This document shows positions 56,100-64,000 of a stretch of DNA of 64,000 nucleotides, piece after piece. Source of the stretch: Bosea sp. OAE506 (lineage in GTDB: Bacteria; Pseudomonadota; Alphaproteobacteria; Rhizobiales; Beijerinckiaceae). Within the stretch, counting starts at the first letter, position 1, and every line of letters starts with the position of its first letter. The stretch covers positions 4,899,001-4,963,000 of the forward strand of contig NZ_JBEPOB010000001.1 in NCBI RefSeq assembly GCF_040546595.1, read 5' to 3'. The position numbers and the translations under genes were made by a program. The notes below the pieces were generated by a model, which had not been told where the DNA came from, ran no database searches, and saw only the letters and a list, made by a program, of their open reading frames with translations.

Positions 56100-57557
56100 T
56101 CAGGCTGCCGCCACGCGCCCGCAGAAATCCGCCACCTCGGTCCGGATTTCCCGCGTATGGGTCGCGAGGGCCTCGGCGGAGTCCTGGACCTGTCGCGCCG
56201 CGTGATGGGCGCTCTCGGTCATCGCCTCGAAGCTTCCGACGATGTCGGCGCTGCGCCTCGCGCCCTCGAAGGACATCCTGACCTGATGCGCGATCTCGCC
56301 GGTCGCCTGCCCCTGCTGCTGCACGGACACCGAGATCGCCTCCGCCACGCGCTCGACGTCGCCGATGGCCGTCACAATGTCGCGGATCGCCTTGAGCGAG
56401 CGCTGCGAGGCGTCCTGCATCGCGCCGATCTGCGCCGAGACCTCATCGGTGGCCTTGGCGGTCTGGGCCGAGAGGGTCTTCACCTCGCCGGCAACCACGG
56501 CAAAGCCACGCCCCATTTCGCCGGCCCGCGCCGCCTCGATCGTCGCGTTCAGCGCGAGAAGGCTGGTCTGCGCCGCGATGCTGCGGATCAGCTCGACCAC
56601 CGCCCCGACATTCTCGCTGTTGCGGGCCAGCACCTCGATCTCGCTGCTCGCCCTGCGGGCCAGTTCGGCGGCCGTCGCCGTGCCATGCGCGGCATGGGCC
56701 ACGCTGCGGCCGATCTCGCCGATCGACATGGCAAGCTCGTCGCTGGCGGCGGAAAGGTGATCGATGCTGAGCAGCGTTTCAGAGGTCGCGTCGGACACCA
56801 CGACCGTGTGGCTGCGGGCCTCATCCGAGGTCGTGGTGAGCGCCACGGCCTCTCCCTGCATCACGCCCGCGGCGCCGTCGAGCACCGCCATTTCCTCCTC
56901 CATCCGCGCTCGGAAGACCGCGACGGTCTGGCGCAGCAGCTCGGAGCGTCGCGCGATCTCCTCGCCCAGCTGCTTCTCCCGCTCCGCCGCCAGCCGCTCG
57001 CGCTCGGCATTGTCGCGGGCCTTGGCGAGGCTGTCCTCGTTCATCGCGAACATGCGCTCCATCATCACCGCGACCATGGTGAGGAAGGAGGTTTCGATGA
57101 CGACGATGGCGGCATGCAGCAACACCCGCATCAGGCTGCCGCCCTGGTAGAAGACGGCCGCGGGAAGCAGATATTGCAGGATCAGATGATGGACGGCCGT
57201 CAGCGCCGCCCCGAGCACGATCGGGCGCCAGTCGCAGAAGCCCGCCAGCAGCGCCAGCACGGCGAAATAGTACATGTGCATGTCGGGCTGCCAGGGATGC
57301 CCGGCCAGGCTCGCCACCATGAGCGAGACCTGCGCGATCAGCACGATCGCGAGCGCGAGTTGCGTGACGATGGCGGCGCCGCGGCCGGCATAGAGCAGCA
57401 GCGCCGCCGCGGCCATGGCGAAGGCCAGTGCGGTCGGCAGCCAGGCCGAGCGCCCGAGCATGAGCTCAATCAGCAGCAGCAGCGGCACATGCAGGAAGGC
57501 AAGCCCGAGCAGCACGCAGGCCACGCGACGGCGAACAAAATCGAGCGTCCAGCTCAT
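56100..57557 (-). CDS. Methyl-accepting chemotaxis protein with multi-helix membrane sensor
   Basis: A protein of 485 aa from ATG 57557. The N-terminal 165 residues are about six hydrophobic helices with almost no periplasmic domain and His pairs in TAVHHLILQYLLP, so it likely senses a membrane or cytosolic signal. A coiled-coil linker (SLAKARDNAERERLAAEREK) leads into the signalling domain, whose hairpin tip is QTSLLALNATIEAARAGEMG followed by RGFAVVAGEVKTLS. No HAMP domain is evident. No che genes are nearby. The start overlaps the stop of the upstream small membrane protein (TGATG). Confidence 0.88.
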   Translation of the reverse strand: MSWTLDFVRRRVACVLLGLAFLHVPLLLLIELMLGRSAWLPTALAFAMAAAALLLYAGRGAAIVTQLALAIVLIAQVSLMVASLAGHPWQPDMHMYYFAVLALLAGFCDWRPIVLGAALTAVHHLILQYLLPAAVFYQGGSLMRVLLHAAIVVIETSFLTMVAVMMERMFAMNEDSLAKARDNAERERLAAEREKQLGEEIARRSELLRQTVAVFRARMEEEMAVLDGAAGVMQGEAVALTTTSDEARSHTVVVSDATSETLLSIDHLSAASDELAMSIGEIGRSVAHAAHGTATAAELARRASSEIEVLARNSENVGAVVELIRSIAAQTSLLALNATIEAARAGEMGRGFAVVAGEVKTLSAQTAKATDEVSAQIGAMQDASQRSLKAIRDIVTAIGDVERVAEAISVSVQQQGQATGEIAHQVRMSFEGARRSADIVGSFEAMTESAHHAARQVQDSAEALATHTREIRTEVADFCGRVAAA

Positions 57558-57922
57558 CACGCGGACCGATCGTCGGCGGGAGCGTCGAGACAGCCGGCCA
57601 GACCGGCCAGCGCTACCAGCAGCAGCGCGCCGCGTGGGCGGCTCACGGTGCCCTCGTCCGGCGGAGCGACGACGACGACATAGGGCGCGCGGCCCGGCCG
57701 CAGGACGCGATGCCCGGCCGCCAGAGAGTGCGCGAGCGCGTCCTGACCCGTTGTCCAGGGCGGAAAGAGGATCGCGACCGGTGTTCGCGTGTCGGGCGCC
57801 GCCTGCGGGAGCGCCGCTATGATCGCCAGTGGGCTAGCGAGGGCGACGAGCATCAATGCGATACGGTCGCGGCCGGACAGAGCGCGCGACAGACGGGGGC
57901 GCGATAACGCAGTCGAATGCAT
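57557..57922 (-). CDS. Small hypothetical membrane protein upstream of the chemoreceptor
   Basis: A protein of 121 aa. Hydrophobic segments at about residues 22-40 (ALMLVALASPLAIIAALP) and 98-111 (GALLLVALAGLAGC) flank a region with AILFPPWTTGQDALAHSLAAG and RAPYVVVVAPPDEG. The stop overlaps the chemoreceptor ATG by one base, so translation is coupled and the two products may act together. I know no functional family. The frame has consistent GC-rich codon use and a clean ATG, but coding status rests on the coupling and composition. Confidence 0.6.
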   Translation of the reverse strand: MHSTALSRPRLSRALSGRDRIALMLVALASPLAIIAALPQAAPDTRTPVAILFPPWTTGQDALAHSLAAGHRVLRPGRAPYVVVVAPPDEGTVSRPRGALLLVALAGLAGCLDAPADDRSA

Positions 57923-58047
57923 GAAGAACCCGAACGCTGGACGACTGTCCGCAGGCCCCCCCAGCAGACCCCGATATCAGCGCAGATTCAGGTTAAGGGA
58001 TCGCTTACGCCAGGGGGCTCGCCGCGGGGCGCCGACCCATCCGGGAC

Positions 58048-58494
58048 TCAGCGCGCGAGACGGTCCTTGATGCGGCGCATCAGCCCGTCGCGAACCTCGC
58101 GATAGGCGTTCATCACCTGGTCCCGTGAGCCCTGGACGGCGGTCGGATCGACCGTGGGCCAGTACTCGACCTCGGCGGCAACGGTGCGGGTCAGATCGAG
58201 GGCGCGGTGATGCGCCTCGGGCGAGAGCGAGACGATGAGGTCGAAGTTGAGACCCTCCCACTCCTCCAGTTCCTCGATCGATTTCGGCTTGTGCTTGTGG
58301 GCGTCGATGCCGATCTCGTCGAGGGCGGCGAGAGCAAAGGCATCGACCTCGCCCCGGCGCGCGCCGGCTGACTGGACATAGACCGATTTGCCGAAGAAAT
58401 GCTTGGCCATCGCCTCCGCCATCGGTGAGCGAACTGCGTTGTGCGCGCACATGAAGAGCACGCTCTGAACCTTTCGCGATGCGGGGGGCTCCAA
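58048..58494 (-). CDS. Low-molecular-weight phosphatase family protein (ArsC-like)
   Basis: A protein of 148 aa with the LMW protein-tyrosine phosphatase/arsenate reductase fold. The P-loop CX5R is CAHNAVRSPMAEA near residue 16. The general acid Asp lies in WPTVDPTAVQG near the C-terminus. The family includes tyrosine phosphatases and thioredoxin-linked arsenate reductases; the substrate is not decided. The start is TTG at 58494, 3 nt after the UPF0262 stop; no ATG or GTG is available before the P-loop that would leave the first strand whole. It stands in the conserved hisD-UPF0262-phosphatase order. Confidence 0.85.
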   Translation of the reverse strand: MEPPASRKVQSVLFMCAHNAVRSPMAEAMAKHFFGKSVYVQSAGARRGEVDAFALAALDEIGIDAHKHKPKSIEELEEWEGLNFDLIVSLSPEAHHRALDLTRTVAAEVEYWPTVDPTAVQGSRDQVMNAYREVRDGLMRRIKDRLAR

Positions 58495-58497
58495 GCC

Positions 58498-59007
58498 TCA
58501 GCCCTTCCAGTGCAGCGCGTAGATCAGGGTGAAGAGCCTCCTCGCGGTGTCGAAGTCGATCTCGACCTTGCCCGCGAGGCGCTCGACGAGGATGCCGGCG
58601 GCTTCGTCGTGCAGGCCGCGCCGGCCCATGTCGATGGCCTCGATCTGCGAGGGTGTGGCAGTACGGATGGCGGCGTAATAGCTCTCGCAGACCATCGCAT
58701 AATCCTTGACGATGCTGCGAAAGGGCGTGAGCGAGAGATGATGCGTGATCACGGGCGCGCCATCCGCCTCCCGGATCTCGAAGACGAGCCTGCGCTCGAC
58801 CATGGCGAGATGGGCGAGATAGGGCCCGCCCTCATGGCCGGGGAGAACGAAGCGGTTGCGCTCGATCAGGTCGTAGATCGCGACGGCCCGCTCATGCTCC
58901 TGATCGGCCGAGCCGCCCCCCAGCGACGAAGGATCCAGCGTCACGCCGACGAGGCACTGCTTCGCGGGTGTCTCGGCCTGGGGCATCGGTCCCTCCGGTT
59001 CCGCCAT
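58498..59007 (-). CDS. UPF0262 family protein
   Basis: A protein of 169 aa, cytosolic, function unknown. Conserved blocks of the family are visible: [60 protein letters not shown] and [13 protein letters not shown]. The family is largely limited to alphaproteobacteria and sits next to hisD, as here (27 nt downstream). A second ATG at 58986 would shorten the non-conserved N-terminus. Confidence 0.92.
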   Translation of the reverse strand: MAEPEGPMPQAETPAKQCLVGVTLDPSSLGGGSADQEHERAVAIYDLIERNRFVLPGHEGGPYLAHLAMVERRLVFEIREADGAPVITHHLSLTPFRSIVKDYAMVCESYYAAIRTATPSQIEAIDMGRRGLHDEAAGILVERLAGKVEIDFDTARRLFTLIYALHWKG

Positions 59008-59034
59008 GGCGGTCTGCCGCTCCGAGGCGCGCGC

Positions 59035-60327
59035 TCAGAGATTCAGCCTGATCGTCACGGAACGTCCATGCGCGTGCAAGCCCTCCGCCTCCGCGAGCGC
59101 GGTGGCCGCCGGCGCGAGCGCGCGCAGGGAATCGGGGCCGCATTTCAGCAGCGATGTCCGCTTCATGAAGTCGAGCACGCCGAGCCCAGAGGAGAAGCGG
59201 GCGGAGCGGGCTGTTGGCAGCACATGGTTGGGTCCGCCGACATAGTCGCCGATGGCCTCGGGTGTATGGCCGCCGAGGAAGATGGCGCCGGCGTTGCGGA
59301 TCAGCCCGGACAGGCGCTCCGGCTCTGCCGTCATGATCTCGAGATGCTCGGGAGCCATCCGGTCGATCAGCGGCACGGCCGCCTCCAGATCGGCGACGAG
59401 CAGGATCGCACCGAAATCCGCCCAGCTCCTGCCCGCGATGGCCGCCCGCGGCAGCGTGCGCAGCTGCGCCTCCACGGCCTGCTCGACCTGCTCCGCCAGG
59501 GCCGCATCGTCCGTCATCAGGATCGACTGGGCCGAGACGTCGTGTTCGGCCTGGGCCAGGAGATCGGCCGCGATCCAGTCCGGATTGGCGGTGCCGTCGG
59601 CGACGATCAGCACCTCGGACGGGCCGGCGATCATGTCGATGCCGACCTGGCCGAAGACCCGGCGCTTGGCGGCGGCGACATAGGCGTTGCCGGGACCGAC
59701 GATCTTGGAGACCGGCGCGATGGTCGCCGTGCCATAGGCCAGGGCCGCCACAGCCTGCGCTCCGCCGATGCGGTAGATCTCGTCGACGCCGGCCAGGCGC
59801 GCCGCGGCGAGAACGAGGGGGTTCGTCTCGCCCCGCGGCGTCGGCGCCACCATCACCACCCGGTCCACGCCCGCCACCTTGGCCGGCACGGCGTTCATCA
59901 GCACGGATGAGGGATAGCTCGCGGTGCCGCCGGGCACATAGAGGCCGACAGCCTCGACGGCGCTCCAGCGCCAGCCGCTTTCAACGCCCGCCGCATCGGT
60001 GAACCAGGCATCCTCTGGCTTCTGGCGAGCGTGATAGGCCTCGATGCGGTCGCGCGCGGTTTCGAGGGCCTGGATCTGCGCCGGCGAACAGGCCGCGACG
60101 GCGGCGTCGATCTCGGCGGCCGGCACGCGCAACGTCCCAGCCGTCAGTGCCAGATCGTCGAAGCGATGGGTGTAGTCGATCACCGCCGCATCGCCGCGTT
60201 CGCGGACCTCGGCAATGATGTCGGCCACGACGCGATCGACCTCTTCGGAGACCTCGCGTTTGGCCGACAGCAGGTCCCGGAACGCGCTTTCGAAATCGGC
60301 GGTGCTGTCGTCGAGCCTGATCGGCAT
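59035..60327 (-). CDS. hisD: Histidinol dehydrogenase
   Basis: A protein of 430 aa that catalyses the last two steps of histidine synthesis, L-histidinol to L-histidine with 2 NAD+ and Zn. Motifs: VGLYVPGGTASYPSSVLMNA, GPSEVLIVADGTANPDWIA, the Zn ligands in LLAQAEHDVSAQS, catalytic PEHLEIMT, and the His near the C-terminus (LHAHGRSVTIRLN). ATG at 60327. The gene is in a leftward row murA-DUF2948-hisD-UPF0262-phosphatase. The other his genes, apart from the hisC-type gene at 1392, are not in the window. Confidence 0.96.
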   Translation of the reverse strand: MPIRLDDSTADFESAFRDLLSAKREVSEEVDRVVADIIAEVRERGDAAVIDYTHRFDDLALTAGTLRVPAAEIDAAVAACSPAQIQALETARDRIEAYHARQKPEDAWFTDAAGVESGWRWSAVEAVGLYVPGGTASYPSSVLMNAVPAKVAGVDRVVMVAPTPRGETNPLVLAAARLAGVDEIYRIGGAQAVAALAYGTATIAPVSKIVGPGNAYVAAAKRRVFGQVGIDMIAGPSEVLIVADGTANPDWIAADLLAQAEHDVSAQSILMTDDAALAEQVEQAVEAQLRTLPRAAIAGRSWADFGAILLVADLEAAVPLIDRMAPEHLEIMTAEPERLSGLIRNAGAIFLGGHTPEAIGDYVGGPNHVLPTARSARFSSGLGVLDFMKRTSLLKCGPDSLRALAPAATALAEAEGLHAHGRSVTIRLNL

Positions 60328-60387
60328 CGCTGTCCCCGGAGGTGCTGGTCGGATGGGTGGTTCGCGGGCGGGATGAAAGGCGGCGGA

Positions 60388-60834
60388 TCAGGGGCCGTCA
60401 GGATGCTCGGGCTTGGCCAGGGCTTCCCAGACCGGGCCGAGATCCTTCATCTGCGCCTCGACGCATTCCACGGTGAGGCGGATCGCGGCGCCGTCCGAAA
60501 AATGCAGCGTGACATCGCCCTCCGGACCTTCGCTGCCGCTGAAGGCAATGGCCAGCAGGCTCAGCACGCGGTCGGGGAGCTGCTTGTCGATGCCGGTGCT
60601 GCGCACGGCGAGGACACGGTCGAAATGGATTGCCGTCAGCCGGCGCCTGTACTGGCCGCGCGGCGCGCCCTCCCAGTCGAAGCGGCGGGCGGCCAGCGCA
60701 AAGCGCTTGTCGGCCGGCAGCCAGACGATGTCCGCCACCTTCAGGACGGCGTCCTGCAGGTGGGCCGACATCACGGCGAGGTCATCGGCATCGAGCGCGA
60801 TGAGCTTCAGGGGGTCTGCGGCATCGTCCGACAT
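60388..60834 (-). CDS. DUF2948 family protein
   Basis: A protein of 148 aa, cytosolic, unknown function. Family features are LKLIALDADDLAVMSAHLQDAVLKVADIVWLP and RFALAARRFDWEG, then LTLHFSDGAAIRLTVECVEAQM-like sequence near the end. It is typical of alphaproteobacteria, between murA and hisD. The ATG at 60834 (MSDDAADP) is the usual start; the frame is open a little further up to overlap the murA end. Confidence 0.9.
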   Translation of the reverse strand: MSDDAADPLKLIALDADDLAVMSAHLQDAVLKVADIVWLPADKRFALAARRFDWEGAPRGQYRRRLTAIHFDRVLAVRSTGIDKQLPDRVLSLLAIAFSGSEGPEGDVTLHFSDGAAIRLTVECVEAQMKDLGPVWEALAKPEHPDGP

Positions 60835-60866
60835 GGCGTGTGTTCTGGCGGTGCCGCTCGCGCGCG

Positions 60867-62156
60867 TCAACCGCTCAGGCGCTCGACCTGCGCCCCGCAG
60901 CGCGTCAGCTTCGCTTCCAGCGCCTCGAAGCCGCGGTCGAGATGGTAGACGCGGTTGATGGTGGTCTCGCCCTCGGCAGCCAGGCCGGCGATGACGAGCG
61001 AGACCGAGGCACGCAGATCAGTTGCCATCACGGGGGCGCCGGTCAGCTTCGCCACGCCTTCGACATGGGCCGCGTCGCCCTCGAGCCGGATCTTCGCGCC
61101 GAGGCGCGCCAGTTCCTGCACATGCATGAAGCGGTTCTCGAAGATCGTCTCGCGGATGCGCGACGTGCCCTTCGCCCGGGTCATCAGCGCCATGAACTGG
61201 GCCTGGAGATCGGTCGGGAAGCCGGGGAAGGGATCGGTCGCGATATCGACCGCTTCCAGCGGCTGGCCATTGCGGCGGACGCGGATGCCCTCATTGGTCG
61301 AGGAGATGTCGACGCCCGCCTGGACCAGCACGTCCAATGCAGACTGCAGCAATTCGGGCCGGGCGCCCTCGAGCAGGACGTCGCCCCCCGTCATGGCAAC
61401 CGCCATCGCATAGGTGCCGGCCTCGATCCGGTCCGGCAGGACGGCGTGATGGGCACCGCCGAGGCGCGCGACGCCCGTGACCACGATCCGGCTGGTGCCG
61501 GCGCCCTCGATCTTCGCCCCCATCTTCGACAGGCAGGCGGCGAGGTCGGCGATCTCAGGCTCGCGGGCGGCGTTCTCGATCACCGTCGTTCCCTGGGCGA
61601 GGACCGCGGCCATGAGCGCGGTATGGGTGCCGCCGACCGTCACCTTCGGGAAAACGATCTCGGCGCCCCGCAGGCCGCGCGGGGCGCGGGCGATGGCATA
61701 GCCGTTCTCGATCTCGATCTCGGCACCCAGCCGCTCCAGCGCCATCAGCAGCAGATCGACCGGGCGCGTGCCGATGGCGCAGCCGCCGGGCAGGGACACC
61801 TTCGCCTCGCCCATGCGGGCCAGGATCGGCGCGATGACCCAGAAGCTCGCGCGCATCGTCGAGACGAGTTCGTAGGGCGCGCAGGTGTCGACGATCTGCC
61901 TTGCGGTCAGCGCGATGGTCTGGCCCGTCTCAGCCGACTGACCGATACGCTTGCCCGCGATCGAGCGATCGACGCCGTGATTGGAGAGGATGCGCGACAG
62001 CGCGCTGACGTCGGAGAGGCGCGGCACATTGGCGAGCGTCAGCGTCTCGTCGGTGAGCAGGCTCGCGATCATCAGCGGCAGGGCGGCGTTCTTGGCGCCG
62101 GAGATCGGAATGGCGCCGTCGAGGCGCTGACCGCCGGTGATGCGGATCTTGTCCAT
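60867..62156 (-). CDS. murA: UDP-N-acetylglucosamine 1-carboxyvinyltransferase
   Basis: A protein of 429 aa for the first committed step of peptidoglycan synthesis, adding enolpyruvate from PEP to UDP-GlcNAc; cytosolic, target of fosfomycin. It starts [20 protein letters not shown] and contains KNAALPLM. The loop with the catalytic Cys is [16 protein letters not shown]; the Cys is retained, so fosfomycin binding should be possible. RAGTYA-type sequence ([15 protein letters not shown]) and [15 protein letters not shown] are typical of MurA. It is the first gene of the row leading to hisD. Confidence 0.97.
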   Translation of the reverse strand: MDKIRITGGQRLDGAIPISGAKNAALPLMIASLLTDETLTLANVPRLSDVSALSRILSNHGVDRSIAGKRIGQSAETGQTIALTARQIVDTCAPYELVSTMRASFWVIAPILARMGEAKVSLPGGCAIGTRPVDLLLMALERLGAEIEIENGYAIARAPRGLRGAEIVFPKVTVGGTHTALMAAVLAQGTTVIENAAREPEIADLAACLSKMGAKIEGAGTSRIVVTGVARLGGAHHAVLPDRIEAGTYAMAVAMTGGDVLLEGARPELLQSALDVLVQAGVDISSTNEGIRVRRNGQPLEAVDIATDPFPGFPTDLQAQFMALMTRAKGTSRIRETIFENRFMHVQELARLGAKIRLEGDAAHVEGVAKLTGAPVMATDLRASVSLVIAGLAAEGETTINRVYHLDRGFEALEAKLTRCGAQVERLSG

Positions 62157-62205
62157 CGTCAGGTCCTGTGAGCCCCGGCAGGCGCCGGAGGCGAGGAATT
62201 CGGTA

Positions 62206-62373
62206 TCAGGACCGGTCTGGATCGGCCTGGGTTTGCGGCGCTTCGTCGGCCTCTACGGCCGCCCCTTCCGCTCGACGGGCTCGGGCCTGGGCCTTGCGGC
62301 GCTTCAGGTTCTCCCGAAGGGCGGCGGCAAGGCGCGCCCGCTTCTCGTCTTCTGCGGATGTCTGGCGGTTCAC
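62206..62373 (-). CDS. Small basic protein, unknown function
   Basis: A protein of 55 aa from GTG 62373. The core [20 protein letters not shown] followed by AQARARR is a strongly basic helix that recurs as a short hypothetical protein in related genomes. An acidic tail ([16 protein letters not shown]) follows. The frame is open to 62583 but the upstream part is not protein-like. There is no clear ribosome binding site. Its stop is 50 nt before the murA start on the same strand, so it could be co-transcribed with murA. Confidence 0.5.
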   Translation of the reverse strand: MNRQTSAEDEKRARLAAALRENLKRRKAQARARRAEGAAVEADEAPQTQADPDRS

Positions 62374-62564
62374 GGCAACGACTCGGCAACCGGGTTCAAC
62401 GCTCGCATCGCGGCGAAATCGCGGCGCATCGTTAGCCGCATCGCCTTGTTTCGACAAGCGCCGCGGCGGCGCGGCACGCGGCTTGCCAACGCCAAGACAT
62501 CGATCCGCAGGCGTGCCATTCCGATACAATTCGAACAGTAGACGCCCTGACGTTAGGTAATATT

Positions 62565-62581
62565 GGTTAACAAGATTAACC
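62565..62581. promoter_or_regulatory. Palindrome GGTTAA-N5-TTAACC upstream of the RpfF-like gene
   Basis: A perfect 6-bp inverted repeat with a CAAGA centre, in an AT-rich stretch 87 nt before the ATG at 62668. Nearby TTTA-N7-TTAAC (62599-62614) is close to the CtrA box TTAA-N7-TTAAC. Either could be an operator for the downstream signalling gene. Pattern only. Confidence 0.35.
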
Positions 62582-62667
62582 ATCTGCCCGGGTTTTCATT
62601 TACAGTTTGTTAACTTCGCGTAGCTTGGCCGCATGGCGCTCCTCGAAGGCGGTACGGGATCAACAGC

Positions 62668-63631
62668 ATGTTCCAGTCGATTGCTTCGGTCATGAATGCC
62701 ACGCCCACAGCTGTTCTCGACAGCTGCGAGGTCATCGATGCGATCCGTCATCGGGCGGGCTTCCTTCCCGAGACGCAGCTCTCCTACGAACCCGAGATCA
62801 AGACGCTCTGGGTCACGATCCGGCCCGAGTTGAAGCCGGTCTTCACGCTGCAGCTGCTCGACAGCCTGGTGAAAATCCAGAGCGCGATCATGGCGCTGTG
62901 GGGCGCTCCGGAACAGTATCACCGCGCGCCGGTGCGGTTCCTGGCGTTCCGCGGCACGGGTCCGTTCTTCACGCTCGGCGGCGATCTCGACTTCTATCTG
63001 TCTGGACTGCCTGGCCAAGAACGACCGTGCGGCCCTGGCCGAATACGCCCGTCTCTCGGCCGCCGGGGCGGTGATGAATGCGAGCGGGCTGAACGGCCTC
63101 GTGGTGACGCTCTCGACGATCCACGCCAAGGCGATCGGTGGCGGAATCGACGCGCCGCGCTCCTGCAACGTGATGATCGCGGAGGAGCAGGCGTCGTTCG
63201 TCTACCCGGAAATCAAGTTCAACCACTTCCCGATCACCGCCGTCGCGATCCTCTCGCGCCGGATGGGGGCGCGCGCCGCCGAGCGCATGCTGATGTCGGG
63301 CGAGGAGATGAGCGCGCAGGCCTTCATGGAGGCGGGCGGGCTCGAGGCCGTGGTGCCGACCGGCACAGGCGAGGCCTGGATCCGCAAATACGCGCAGGAT
63401 TCGCTGCCGATGCACGCGGCCAAGACGGCGCTGTTCTCTGCCTTCAACCGCCGCGCCGGCGACCTGCAGGCCGAACTCGAGCAACTCGGCCAGATCTGGA
63501 CCGACTGCATGCTGCGGCTGAACCCGAGTGCGATCTCCAAGCTCCAGCGCATCGCGCAGACGCAGGATCGCATGCTGGCGCGCATGTATCAGCGCCCGGC
63601 GACGACGCCGGACCTGCAGCTCGCCTTCTGA
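62668..63631 (+). pseudogene. RpfF-like crotonase (DSF-synthase family), frameshifted
   Basis: A crotonase-fold protein of about 320 aa when repaired. The first frame reads to FTLGGDLDFYL (62998) and family similarity resumes in another frame at CLAKNDRAALAEYARL, running to the stop at 63631. One extra base in TCTG at 63001-63004 explains it. The layout follows RpfF, the diffusible-signal-factor synthase: FxLGGDLxxF, GGGIDAPRSCNVMIAEEQAS, PEIKFNHFP and the C-terminal IWTDCMLRLNPSAISKLQRI. RpfF uses two Glu (141, 161) 20 residues apart; here they align to Asp (63149) and Glu (63209). An ordinary enoyl-CoA hydratase is the alternative. A membrane protein gene follows. Confidence 0.75.
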
Positions 63632-63766
63632 CCGCCGGCGCGTCGCGATCAATGCTTCGCGGCTGCAACACCAAACATTTACCTCTGAGCCTCTAAAACT
63701 TTAAAGCGGGAGATATAGGCGGGCGCCACGAGCAAGGCGCATCAGCGACCGGCGGGACGGGATGAG

Positions 63767-64000
63767 ATGGCGGGCGCGCTGAAGGATTGGTGGAACGCCA
63801 GACTGCGTCGTCCCGGCGAGGACTTCGATCAGCCCAGCTATGCGCTGCTGGTCAGCTCGCTGTTTTCCTCGCCCGCCTCGATCATTCCCGGCGGCGTCGC
63901 CGGCATCCTGACGCCCTTCCTGTGCTGGATCTCGACCGGCCTCGTCGTCTTCGAAGCCCTGACGATCCTCGTCGCACTCATCGTGCTGCTGCGGCTGGCG
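63767..64000 (+). CDS. Membrane protein, N-terminal part, cut by window end
   Basis: The first 78 codons are in the window, open to the last base. A short basic cytosolic start (WNARLRRPGEDFDQPSYALL) is followed by hydrophobic segments SSPASIIPGGVAGILTPFLC and WISTGLVVFEALTILVALIV. This looks like the membrane sensor section of a signalling protein such as a diguanylate cyclase, but no catalytic domain is visible, so that is inference. ATG at 63767 is chosen over 63762 for its frame. It begins 135 nt after the RpfF-like gene on the same strand and could be its signalling partner. Confidence 0.6.
   Translation, partial: MAGALKDWWNARLRRPGEDFDQPSYALLVSSLFSSPASIIPGGVAGILTPFLCWISTGLVVFEALTILVALIVLLRLA

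Noticed and set aside
62374..62583. Longer version of the small basic protein starting at 62583
   Set aside because: The added N-terminal part is not protein-like and overlaps the AT-rich control region of the RpfF-like gene; only the last 55 codons look conserved.

Overview
The window is a high-GC chromosomal segment of an alphaproteobacterium of the order Hyphomicrobiales (Rhizobiales). Gene content and order best fit Bosea or a close relative (Beijerinckiaceae/Methylobacteriaceae side). This rests on conserved neighbourhoods: chorismate mutase-hisC-tyrC divergent from metX-metW; ptsP-prfA-prmC-DUF4167-clpB; kdsB-pheA divergent from a membrane-anchored cytochrome c; and murA-DUF2948-hisD-UPF0262-low-MW phosphatase. 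The genus is an inference. Almost all of the window is ordinary chromosome: I see no rRNA, CRISPR array, IS element or prophage.

Layout. 0.2-5.5 kb: tRNA-Thr(CGT), aromatic amino-acid genes on the minus strand, methionine genes metX-metW on the plus strand. 5.6-15.7 kb: clpB, a DUF2293 gene, a MOSC protein, a DUF4167 protein, then prmC, a small exported protein, prfA and ptsP. 15.9-20.4 kb: trehalose block, otsA divergent from otsB and a GH15 glycosidase. 20.5-28 kb: M20 peptidase, a large exported TPR protein, a LysE exporter, a DinB protein and an FAD amino-acid oxidase. 27.9-34.8 kb: a LysR regulator divergent from an ALDH7 dehydrogenase, glutaryl-CoA dehydrogenase, a CaiB CoA-transferase and a ThDP enzyme, which together look like lysine/glutarate catabolism. 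35-39 kb: transaldolase and an ABC importer that lacks an ATPase gene. 39-44 kb: LysR plus the distal valine pathway (mmsA, isobutyryl-CoA dehydrogenase, mmsB). 44-48 kb: nudC, a VOC protein, pheA, kdsB and cytochrome c. 48-55 kb: a yejABEF-type peptide importer interrupted by a toxin-antitoxin pair. 55-62 kb: deoB, a chemoreceptor and the murA-hisD cluster. 62.6-64 kb: an RpfF-like (DSF-synthase family) crotonase, then the start of a membrane protein cut by the window end.

Four genes are each broken by one apparent extra base: hisC, the peptide-binding protein, the PIN toxin and the RpfF-like gene. Each reads through perfectly once a base is removed. This many lesions in otherwise conserved genes points to indel errors in the assembly as much as to real pseudogenes.

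The most interesting points are: the RpfF-like gene, where one of the two catalytic glutamates is an aspartate, together with its membrane-protein neighbour; the VapBC-like pair lodged between yejE and yejF; six copies of a modular CGTCAT...ATGACG intergenic repeat; a perfect FNR/FixK-type box in front of the DUF2293 gene; and a signal-peptide gene between prfA and prmC that leaves prmC without a normal start codon.
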